Source: Bacteroidales bacterium (GTDB taxonomy: Bacteria > Bacteroidota > Bacteroidia > Bacteroidales > JAFGHD01). Taken from it: DNA of 33,490 bases. The notes beneath the pieces are model-generated. The model did not search any database and was not told the origin of the DNA. It saw nothing but the letters and a program-made list of their open reading frames with translations. The position numbers and the translations under genes are program-made. Where the stretch lies: the NCBI GenBank assembly GCA_016939365.1, contig JAFGHD010000012.1, positions 1 through 33,490 of the forward strand, written 5' to 3'. Below are positions 23,400 to 31,010 of this stretch, in pieces. The first letter of the stretch is position 1, and every line of letters begins with the position of its first letter.

Positions 23400-23920
23400 G
23401 TGGGAAAAACAGGGGCAGAAGGATCCAGGCTCCTCCGGGACTACCCGTCAGACCTACTACAGATATGGCCAAGGAGGCTCTTTTCAACATCCTCAGGTTC
23501 AATGTTCACTTCGAGGAGGTGGATACCCTTGACCTCTTTTCAGGTATTGGAAGCATCTCCTACGAATTTGCCTCACGGGGAGCCAGGAGCGTCACCTCGG
23601 TGGACAACCATCCGGGATGTGTGCATTTCATCAGTCAGACCGCACAACAACTGGATTACCGGAATCTGTTCGTCATCCGGGCTCATGTCATTCCCTTTCT
23701 GCGATCCTCCGGCAGGTCATGGGATATCATTTTTGCTGATCCACCCTACGACTACCCTGACACCCCCCTGATACCCGGTATCATTTTCGAGCGGATGCTG
23801 CTGAGGGAAGAAGGCTGGCTTATCATTGAACATGACAAGGCCACCCGATTCGAAGATTCACACGTTCCCGCCCAAACACGCCACTACGGAAAAGCCTATT
23901 TCAGCTTTTTCCGGAGATGA
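23387..23920 (+). CDS. rsmD: 16S rRNA (guanine(966)-N(2))-methyltransferase
   Basis: 177 residues, the family's usual length. It methylates N2 of G966 in 16S rRNA using S-adenosylmethionine. Seen: N-terminal MRIIGGKNRGRRIQAP and RPTTDMAKEALFNIL (RsmD hallmark RPT..rvrEalFnil), SAM-binding LDLFSGIGSISYEFASRGA, acidic SVDNHP, and the catalytic DPPYDYP. It overlaps the DUF3822 gene by 13 nt and ends the operon started at 21919. Confidence 0.94.
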   Translation: MRIIGGKNRGRRIQAPPGLPVRPTTDMAKEALFNILRFNVHFEEVDTLDLFSGIGSISYEFASRGARSVTSVDNHPGCVHFISQTAQQLDYRNLFVIRAHVIPFLRSSGRSWDIIFADPPYDYPDTPLIPGIIFERMLLREEGWLIIEHDKATRFEDSHVPAQTRHYGKAYFSFFRR

Positions 23921-24080
23921 TCGCAGGGATACTGTATCACCCTGCCCCTCCTGGCAAGTGTGATCATCATGTGCCGGCAAAGCCCGATAATTTCCAACCC
24001 CTCCGTGAAATGACCGGGTATTAACATCCGGATGTTGAATACAATATACAAGACACAATGATCCTGCAGTCCCGACAGAT

Positions 24081-24088
24081 TATTTTTG
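24081..24088 (+). promoter_or_regulatory. -7 promoter box for the DUF3352-like gene
   Basis: TATTTTTG matches TAnnTTTG, 45 nt before the ATG at 24133. No -33 element at normal spacing was found. Confidence 0.45.
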
Positions 24089-24132
24089 CATAAGGGCATT
24101 CCCCTTTCTCTGCAACAGAACCGGGATATGGG

Positions 24133-26853
24133 ATGAAAAGAATACGGACCTATATCATCACGGGTGCAGCGGTCATTCTGTCCGGAGTGCTGGTTCTTGA
24201 AGGGATCAGGTACTACCGGCATTTCAAGGAAAGGACCTCACTCGCCACCGAGGCTCTGCCTCCGGGATTCGGTATGCTGGCCGAGATACATCAGCCTTCT
24301 GCTGTCTGGCAGAAGATAACCGGGCGAAGCGATCTGTGGAAATCCCTGAGGGGCATCCCTCCGGTGAATAGATTGGATGAACTGGTCTGTGCTATGGACT
24401 CAGCATTCATCTCACAGAACGGCCGTATACGTGAACTGGTATCAGAGGGGGAAATATGGCTGGCCTTTTATCCGGTTGAAGGGTCCCGCATCGCCGACCT
24501 GCTTTTTCTGGCACAGCTTCCACAATCAGCGGATGTCAGTCATATTGAAGGCTTTATCCGGAAGACACTGGGAGACCAGAGCATCGTGCTGCAAAAAAAA
24601 CAGGGGAGAGATCTGATCCATCTGGTCAACATACCCGGAGCAGATACGCTTTTTTCATGGATGGTGAAGAACCACCTGTTCATTGGAAGCTTTAAAAGCA
24701 CGCTGGTAGTAAAGGCGGCCAGCCAACTGGATTCCGGGAAGGCTTTTGACGATGATCCTGCCTTTTCCCGGGCTGAGGCCACGAAGGGGCACAATGTCGA
24801 TGCTAACATATACCTGAATCATGGATCATTTGACCTTTGGATGGGCAAACTTGTCGACCAGAGGGTTCGCCCGGTCATTGCTGCACTGGACAGGCTTTCC
24901 AGGTGGACTGAGTTAGACCTGATCGTTAAAAACGACGAAATACTGCTCAACGGATACAGCGTTCCGGACGATACGGCAGGAAACCTGCTGAACTGCTTCC
25001 ATCAGGAGCCGCAGGCCATGGAATTTCAGACAGTCCTTCCCTATAACACAGGGATGCTGATCGCTTTCGGATTTGAAGATTTCGGACAATTCCTGGATGA
25101 CTACAGGATATACCTGCAGAGGCACGGGATACTGGCCGGTTTCAACGAGGACCTGACATCATTCCAAAATGAATATGGCTATGATGCAGAAAGACAATTT
25201 TATCCTTTCATGGGCAACGAACTGGTTCTGGCATATACCGGAGACCAAACCATCGCTCCCCTGGTGCTGGTCCATTCGAAGGAACCGCTGAAAGCCGCCG
25301 GTTACATTGAGCAGGTATCCTCCCCTGCTGAAAGTGAGTTGAACGATGCAGGAGATTTTATGATCAGAAAAGTCGATTTCCCCGGGTTTCTTGAGGGTCT
25401 GTTCGGCCCTATCCTTTCCGGATTCAACAGCGACTATTGGGTGGTGCTGAAAAACTACCTGATCTTTTCCGGTGACCCGGCACAGCTGAATGAACTGATC
25501 GGAACATTCTACCTTCAGAAAACCCTGTCTGAGGAATTCAATTACCAGGCCTTCTCCGACAATATTTCGGACAGGTCGAACATCTATCTGTACTGCAATA
25601 TCAGAAATACGACGGATCAATGGGTCGGGTGGATGAATGAGGAGCTGAAGCGCTTGCTGACCAGCCAAACAGAAACGCTGCGGAAGTTCGAAGGCCTTGG
25701 CATCCAGTTCAGTTATACTCACGGGATCTTTTACACAAACATGTACCTGAAATACAACCCTGCATACCAGGAAACCCATCCATCAGAATGGACAGCTGAC
25801 CTTGACGCCCCGGTCCTGGGAAAGCCACACCTGGTCAGGGATCATAAAACCGGCAAGCTGAAAATCATTGTCTTTGATGAGATGAACACCATGTATCTGA
25901 TCGATCATACAGGTCAGATCAAATGGAAGATACCCCTGATGGAGGCTCCTGTAAGTGATGTTCACGAAGTGGACTACTACAAGAACAGAAAGACCCAGTA
26001 CCTTTTCAATACCACAAAATACATATACCTGGTGGACCTGAACGGGAGTTTTGTGGCCGATTACCCCATCCAGCTCAAATCACCCGCAACACATGGACTC
26101 GCACTGTTCGATTATGACCGGACCAAGGAGTATCGTCTTGTAGTGGCCGGTGCGGACAACAAGCTTTACAATTATGATATTGCCGGCGAACCTGTATCGG
26201 GATGGGAAAAATTCCAGGCCAATGGCATCGTGACTGAAACGCCAGAGCATCTGGTTTCAGGACAAAAGGATTTCATCCTGATCACAGATCACAACGGGCA
26301 TGTCACCGCGCTGAACCGAAGAGGTGAAGTGCGCTTCCGGTGCGATGAAAATTTCCGCAAGGCTGCAAATTCACGGTTCTATATCAATAAGACCAACAGC
26401 AAGGGCATTTTCCTCACCACGGATGTGAACGGGAATCTGGCCTATATATCCGAAAGCGGAAATGTGGAGACCACGGCATTCGGAGAATTTTCACCCGGAC
26501 ACTGGTTTCTTTACGAGGATCTGGGAGGTGATCCCTCGAACGATTTCATTTTTATTGATGCTGACCGGATTCGGGTTTTCGACCGGATGAAAAAACCGGT
26601 TTTGGAATGGCAGTTTCCCGCCACTGTCCGTTTTGCCCCTTCCATCGTGGAAGGTCAGAAAGGGCACACACTTTTAGGGGTGATAGCAGGTGAATCCGGA
26701 AGGGTTTATCTGTTTGACGGTTCGGGGCCCCTACCTTCCAGCCGCCTGATGGATGGAGATACTCCCTTTGTTACAGGGAGCCTGAACAATGACGATCAGA
26801 TCAACCTCATCATCTGTTCTGGTTCCCGGATATACAACTACCTGACAGACTGA
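24133..26853 (+). CDS. Anchored DUF3352-like/beta-propeller protein
   Basis: 906 residues. An N-terminal membrane anchor or uncleaved signal (about 7-27, YIITGAAVILSGVLVLEGI) exposes the rest to the periplasm. Residues about 40-545 resemble DUF3352-type proteins: repeated alpha/beta modules with phrases such as LPPGFGMLAEIH, ADTLFSWMVKNHLFIG, YPFMGNELVLAY and YWVVLKNYLIFSGDP. Residues about 550-906 look like a PQQ/WD-type beta-propeller with recurring blades (GKLKIIVFDEMNTMYLID, DFILITDHNGHVTALN, GHTLLGVIAGESGRVYLFD). I know of no assigned function; a periplasmic scaffold or sensor is conceivable. It is probably monocistronic, and its last 16 nt overlap the convergent DUF4249 gene. Confidence 0.75.
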   Translation: MKRIRTYIITGAAVILSGVLVLEGIRYYRHFKERTSLATEALPPGFGMLAEIHQPSAVWQKITGRSDLWKSLRGIPPVNRLDELVCAMDSAFISQNGRIRELVSEGEIWLAFYPVEGSRIADLLFLAQLPQSADVSHIEGFIRKTLGDQSIVLQKKQGRDLIHLVNIPGADTLFSWMVKNHLFIGSFKSTLVVKAASQLDSGKAFDDDPAFSRAEATKGHNVDANIYLNHGSFDLWMGKLVDQRVRPVIAALDRLSRWTELDLIVKNDEILLNGYSVPDDTAGNLLNCFHQEPQAMEFQTVLPYNTGMLIAFGFEDFGQFLDDYRIYLQRHGILAGFNEDLTSFQNEYGYDAERQFYPFMGNELVLAYTGDQTIAPLVLVHSKEPLKAAGYIEQVSSPAESELNDAGDFMIRKVDFPGFLEGLFGPILSGFNSDYWVVLKNYLIFSGDPAQLNELIGTFYLQKTLSEEFNYQAFSDNISDRSNIYLYCNIRNTTDQWVGWMNEELKRLLTSQTETLRKFEGLGIQFSYTHGIFYTNMYLKYNPAYQETHPSEWTADLDAPVLGKPHLVRDHKTGKLKIIVFDEMNTMYLIDHTGQIKWKIPLMEAPVSDVHEVDYYKNRKTQYLFNTTKYIYLVDLNGSFVADYPIQLKSPATHGLALFDYDRTKEYRLVVAGADNKLYNYDIAGEPVSGWEKFQANGIVTETPEHLVSGQKDFILITDHNGHVTALNRRGEVRFRCDENFRKAANSRFYINKTNSKGIFLTTDVNGNLAYISESGNVETTAFGEFSPGHWFLYEDLGGDPSNDFIFIDADRIRVFDRMKKPVLEWQFPATVRFAPSIVEGQKGHTLLGVIAGESGRVYLFDGSGPLPSSRLMDGDTPFVTGSLNNDDQINLIICSGSRIYNYLTD

Positions 26854-27740
26854 CCGGCAGCGGCTGACACTTTTTTTCTCAGAATGGCATCTTTGGTTTC
26901 CGGATTGTAAATGGTTGAGGCATATGTAGCGGCATAGGCAGCAAAGAAACCTATAGCACCGTTGCTTATGTTTCCCTTGATATTGGCAGGAGGGCCGCTG
27001 AACAGGGGATTCTTGTATCCCGATTCAATCTGTACGGTATACAGGAAGTAAAGGTATTCATAAGTAACGTTTCCCATCCGGAGGGTGATGGTATCCCCCG
27101 GATAGACGAATTCATCCTCATATTCCGCCTGCAGGTATCCCACGCCTATACCATTGGTGTAGTTACCGTTGTATAAGCGGTCATCCACCGCAAAAATCTC
27201 GTCAATGGTATCGGTGATCAGTATTCCGTTCTTGTAGATGAAGAAGATATAATAATCCACCGAAGGGGGATCGAGGGCATAACATTGAACCTCCCAGGCC
27301 TCCCAGCGATCCTTGTACTCCACCCTGATCGAATCCAGGGGGGCTACCGGACGAAGCTCCGATGAAGCCTCATAGGTACTGAACCCGTTGATTTCTTCAT
27401 CCAGTTCAATGGTGAGACGGTAGGTCCGGCCGGGCACTCCGGCATAATCCTCCGGTGTCAGATATAACCCGGGCCGCCCCGGACTCTCCTGAAGATCGAA
27501 GGAAGGTTCAACACCGTCATCAAGGATCACCCGGGCACCGGTTACAGGGGGTGGGGTTTGATTGTGATAGTAGCTTGTGGTTTTTGTCAACCGTACCTCA
27601 TGAGCCATTGTATCGGTTGTGATACAGCCTTCCACCACCAGGCGTACAAATGTGTCTTCCAGGTCGATATCGATCTTCTCTGTACAGCTTCCCAAAAGGG
27701 CACCGGTTACGGCCAGGTATATCAGATGAGCTTTTCTCAT
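26838..27740 (-). CDS. DUF4249 lipoprotein
   Basis: 300 residues with a lipoprotein signal (MRKAHLIYLAVTGALLGSC; lipobox LGSC, Cys19) followed by TEKIDIDLEDTFVRLVVEG, the typical DUF4249 start (two-stranded opening ending in VVEG). The rest is beta-rich with FSTYEASSELRPVAPLDSIR and a Tyr-rich C-terminus. DUF4249 lipoproteins accompany TonB-dependent receptors in Bacteroidota and probably act as outer-membrane partner or substrate-binding subunits. That fits its place 12 nt downstream of the receptor gene. Substrate unknown. Last gene of the operon read from 30821 leftwards. Confidence 0.88.
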   Translation of the reverse strand: MRKAHLIYLAVTGALLGSCTEKIDIDLEDTFVRLVVEGCITTDTMAHEVRLTKTTSYYHNQTPPPVTGARVILDDGVEPSFDLQESPGRPGLYLTPEDYAGVPGRTYRLTIELDEEINGFSTYEASSELRPVAPLDSIRVEYKDRWEAWEVQCYALDPPSVDYYIFFIYKNGILITDTIDEIFAVDDRLYNGNYTNGIGVGYLQAEYEDEFVYPGDTITLRMGNVTYEYLYFLYTVQIESGYKNPLFSGPPANIKGNISNGAIGFFAAYAATYASTIYNPETKDAILRKKVSAAAGQSVR

Positions 27741-27752
27741 GGTTTGTCCGGA

Positions 27753-30107
27753 TTAAAATTTGAAGTTATATGTGATTGAGGGGATGATACTGAACAAATA
27801 GGTCATTTCAGCATAGGTGACATCGGGATTGTCGGGATCCTGCTTGAAATTGATCACCCAGGGGTTCTTCCGGGCATAGGCATTATAGGCTGAAAAGTTC
27901 CACTCGCCGTGCCATTTTCTGTCCGGCCGTTCTTTCCCCCGCAATGTCACCGAGAGGTCAAGCCTGTGATAATCCTTCATACGGTAGGCATTTCTGTCAG
28001 AGTACACCGGGGCGACTTTATTGAAATAGACGAACCTGCCTGTGGGAAAAGTCACTGCGGAGCCGGTCTGGTAGACCCATGTCGCACCGAGGGATATCCT
28101 CGGGCTCAGCTCATAGTTCAGCACGATGGAGAAATTATGAGGCCGGTCATATGTGGGGGGATATTTCTTACCAGTATTGATCTCCGGTATCTTTCTTTCT
28201 GTCTTTGAGAGGGTATAACTCACCCATCCGTTCATCCTTTTCCAGTTGACCCGTGCATATAGTTCCAGTCCGTATGACCAGGCCTTTCCGAATCGCAACT
28301 CGCCTTCGAACTCCCTGTTTAACAGGAGCTCCGCATGATCCTTGAAGTCGATGGCATGATCGTTGAACTTGTAGTAGGCTTCAACGGATGTCTCAATGGT
28401 GTTTTTCATGAAATTCCTGAAATAGCCGAGTGTAAACTGGTCGGCGGTCTGGGGTTTGACATTGGGTGATGAGGGGAACCACACATCCAAGGGGGTTCCT
28501 GCCGTCGAGTTTTGCGCCAGATGCACATATTGTACCGTCCTCGTGTAGCTCGCCTTGACGGATGAGGACTCGTTGAGAACATAATTCACTCCCGCCCGGG
28601 GCTCAAGACCGTGATAGAAATTAAAGAAATCTCCCTTGCTGTAGACGGTGGAATCGGCCTTTTCATAGGCATTATCGAAGTTATATATCGTGCCGGGACC
28701 CACGTTGTGGAAAAGAGAGTATCTCAGGCCATATTCCAGTGTCATCCTACCGCCCACCTTCTGTTCGTTGCTGATATAAACACCGCTTTCAAGTGCATGG
28801 TTATTCTGGACCTCATACACATCGAAGAAGGTTTCATTCCCGATGCCGCGGGCGCTTCCCGGTTCAAACCGGTGATAGATGGAGCTCATTCCGAAGCGCA
28901 GGGTATTGTGGGTGTTGATAAACCAGCTCATATCGGCTTTTGCTCCCCAATCCTGAAGCTCGGCGATCCATGTGAAGGAGCTGGCCTGACCTTCGGGAAC
29001 ACCCAGGTGATAGTCGAATGTGCTGTGGATCAGTGTAAAGTTCGAAAACAATTTTTTTGAAAAAAGGTGGTTCCAGCGGGCGGTAAAGGTCCGGTTACCC
29101 CACCCCATCTTGAATTCGGGATTCTTGAAAATATCCTGACCGTAGTAGGCAGAAATGAAGAACCGGTTGTTTTCATCGTGCTCATAATTCACCTTGGCGT
29201 TGAAGTCATAAAAAAACAGCTGGTTTTCACGAAGATCCGGATCGCTGGAGAGCTTCAGGAAAAGGTCTGCATAGGTCCTTCTGCCGGAAACGATGAAAGA
29301 TGCCTTGTCTTTCTGCAGGGGGCCTTCCAGGGTCAGCCTGCTGGAGATCGTGCCGACTCCGCCGGTACCCGAAAATTTCTTGGAGTTCCCATCCTTCATC
29401 CGTACATCAAGGACGGAAGACAGCCTGCCTCCATATGCCGCAGGTATGTCTCCCTTGTACAGCTTCACATCCTTGATGGCATCGTTATTGAACACAGAGA
29501 AGAAGCCCATCAGGTGGGATGCATTGTACACGGTGGCTTCATCCAGCAGGATCAGGTTCTGGTCAGGGCTTCCGCCCCTGACGGTGAAACCCGAGCCTCC
29601 TTCGCTGACGGCCTGCACACCGGGCAGCAGCTGTATGGCCTTCAGGATATCCACCTCCCCCATCAGGGCTGGGATGGCACGGATCTGCTTGACATCCATC
29701 CGGATGGTGCTCATCTCATTGGCCACTACGTTCTCATTCAGAGCACTTCCCTCCACCACAACCTCACTGAGCATCTGCTCCTTTAATTTCAACTCCATAT
29801 CAATGGTAAGGTCCTTCTCCAGGCTTACCGGCCTCTCCACCGTTTCATAACCGACATACGAAAACACGAGCGTATATGCTCCGGGTTCCAGTGAGAGTGA
29901 GTAAAAACCGTAGAAATTGGTGACTGTGCCTGTTTCAAGTTCTCTCACGTAGACCGTTGCCCCGATGAGGTCTTCTCCGGTTCCAGCATCCCGGACATGA
30001 CCACTCACTGTCAGTTTTTTGCCCAAATCGGGATCATTATCGGTGAAAGCCACGGAAGAAAGAACCATGAAGTGGCATAACAATAGCAGGATTAAAAAAT
30101 TTTTCAT
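27753..30107 (-). CDS. TonB-dependent receptor with CarboxypepD-reg domain
   Basis: 784 residues. Signal peptide (1-20); carboxypeptidase-like regulatory domain (about 33-112; VSGHVRDAGTGEDLIGATVY, then YTLVFSYVGYETVE); plug domain (about 130-245; GEVDILKAIQLLPGVQAVSE, GFTVRGGSPDQNLILLDEAT, AAYGGRLSSVLDVRMKDGN); then a 22-strand-type outer-membrane barrel ending in an aromatic residue (ITYNFKF). It imports a ligand energised by TonB-ExbBD, which is encoded elsewhere. There is no SusD gene next to it, so it is not a classic starch-type SusC/D pair; the DUF4249 lipoprotein takes the partner position. The ligand cannot be told from sequence. Confidence 0.93.
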   Translation of the reverse strand: MKNFLILLLLCHFMVLSSVAFTDNDPDLGKKLTVSGHVRDAGTGEDLIGATVYVRELETGTVTNFYGFYSLSLEPGAYTLVFSYVGYETVERPVSLEKDLTIDMELKLKEQMLSEVVVEGSALNENVVANEMSTIRMDVKQIRAIPALMGEVDILKAIQLLPGVQAVSEGGSGFTVRGGSPDQNLILLDEATVYNASHLMGFFSVFNNDAIKDVKLYKGDIPAAYGGRLSSVLDVRMKDGNSKKFSGTGGVGTISSRLTLEGPLQKDKASFIVSGRRTYADLFLKLSSDPDLRENQLFFYDFNAKVNYEHDENNRFFISAYYGQDIFKNPEFKMGWGNRTFTARWNHLFSKKLFSNFTLIHSTFDYHLGVPEGQASSFTWIAELQDWGAKADMSWFINTHNTLRFGMSSIYHRFEPGSARGIGNETFFDVYEVQNNHALESGVYISNEQKVGGRMTLEYGLRYSLFHNVGPGTIYNFDNAYEKADSTVYSKGDFFNFYHGLEPRAGVNYVLNESSSVKASYTRTVQYVHLAQNSTAGTPLDVWFPSSPNVKPQTADQFTLGYFRNFMKNTIETSVEAYYKFNDHAIDFKDHAELLLNREFEGELRFGKAWSYGLELYARVNWKRMNGWVSYTLSKTERKIPEINTGKKYPPTYDRPHNFSIVLNYELSPRISLGATWVYQTGSAVTFPTGRFVYFNKVAPVYSDRNAYRMKDYHRLDLSVTLRGKERPDRKWHGEWNFSAYNAYARKNPWVINFKQDPDNPDVTYAEMTYLFSIIPSITYNFKF

Positions 30108-30134
30108 GGATGGTGATATGTATCTGGTTGGTTA

Positions 30135-30821
30135 TTAATAACTTCCGAATCCCCCGAACAGGAGGCTGAGAGATACTTCCGGTTGATTGAAGTCATTGCT
30201 TTCATGGAAGTTCTTTCTGATCCCGTCGGCAGTGGTATAGGTTTTATCTACTCCGGTCACAAACCGGTATCCCGCTCCCAGGTTGATCTTGAACCACCTG
30301 AAGAGATTGAACTCGACTTCCAGTTGCGGATTGACAACGAAGACATTGTCCAGGCCATAGGAATCATATTCATCAACACCGTATTCATCCCGGGAAAGGC
30401 TGATGGCACCCCATCCCAGCCGGGTGCTGATCCCAAGGTGGACGGGTTTGTAGGCCTGGTGGATGTAGCCTACCCAGAATCCTCCGTGCCCGAAATCGGT
30501 TCTCAGGTCGTAAAAATTCCTCACATTTCCACGACCATCATCCCAGTTTAAAATATCCCTTCTGTAGGTGGTGGTCAGTCCCATCCCGTAACCTCCGAAA
30601 AAGACCGTCTGGTTCAGCAGTACTGCTCCACCTCCTCCTGTAAGGACTCCAATGGAACCACCCATCCCGGTGAATTCTACAATAGGTCCGCCGAAACCCG
30701 ACACCTTGACCTTGCCGTCCCCCTCAAGAAGGTATGACATCTCCTTCGTCTCCTGTGCGCAAAGAAGTGTCACATATAACAGCAACATTCCTGCAATTCC
30801 CAATTTACCTTTCATTTTCAT
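30135..30821 (-). CDS. Predicted outer-membrane protein
   Basis: 228 residues with a signal peptide (MKMKGKLGIAGMLLLYVTLLCAQ, cleavage after about residue 22; a second Met at codon 3 is an alternative start). The N-terminal mature part is Gly-rich (GPIVEFTGMGGSIGVLTGGG). The remainder has alternating aromatic/polar strands (FWVGYIHQAYKPVHLGISTR, FKINLGAGYRFVTG) and ends LLFGGFGSY, consistent with a small eight-stranded beta-barrel. I do not recognise a named family. It is the first gene of the OMP-receptor-lipoprotein operon (27 nt before the receptor). Confidence 0.8.
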   Translation of the reverse strand: MKMKGKLGIAGMLLLYVTLLCAQETKEMSYLLEGDGKVKVSGFGGPIVEFTGMGGSIGVLTGGGGAVLLNQTVFFGGYGMGLTTTYRRDILNWDDGRGNVRNFYDLRTDFGHGGFWVGYIHQAYKPVHLGISTRLGWGAISLSRDEYGVDEYDSYGLDNVFVVNPQLEVEFNLFRWFKINLGAGYRFVTGVDKTYTTADGIRKNFHESNDFNQPEVSLSLLFGGFGSY

Positions 30822-30893
30822 AAGACATGGTTTTTCAATTATTTGACTCCGTTCCTCTGACCGACCACCTCGTCATCCCTGACGGCGGACCGG

Positions 30894-30901
30894 CAAAAAT
30901 A
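30894..30901 (-). promoter_or_regulatory. -7 promoter box for the OMP-receptor operon
   Basis: Minus-strand TATTTTTG matches TAnnTTTG and would give a leader of about 65 nt before ATG 30821. The -33 element is unclear. Confidence 0.45.
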
Positions 30902-31010
30902 TTCCATAGGAACACTGATCCAGTTAATTTTTAATTAATTTTATTTCTCTTCCCATTCAACCAAAACCTCCGGTGCGAAACACAGACAGGATGCATCCGG
31001 GTTATTTTTT

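Noticed and set aside
27753-30107. SusC-type polysaccharide-utilisation receptor
   Set aside because: No SusD homologue or glycoside hydrolase nearby, and the length (784) is shorter than typical SusC (about 1000). A general TonB-dependent receptor with a DUF4249 partner fits better.
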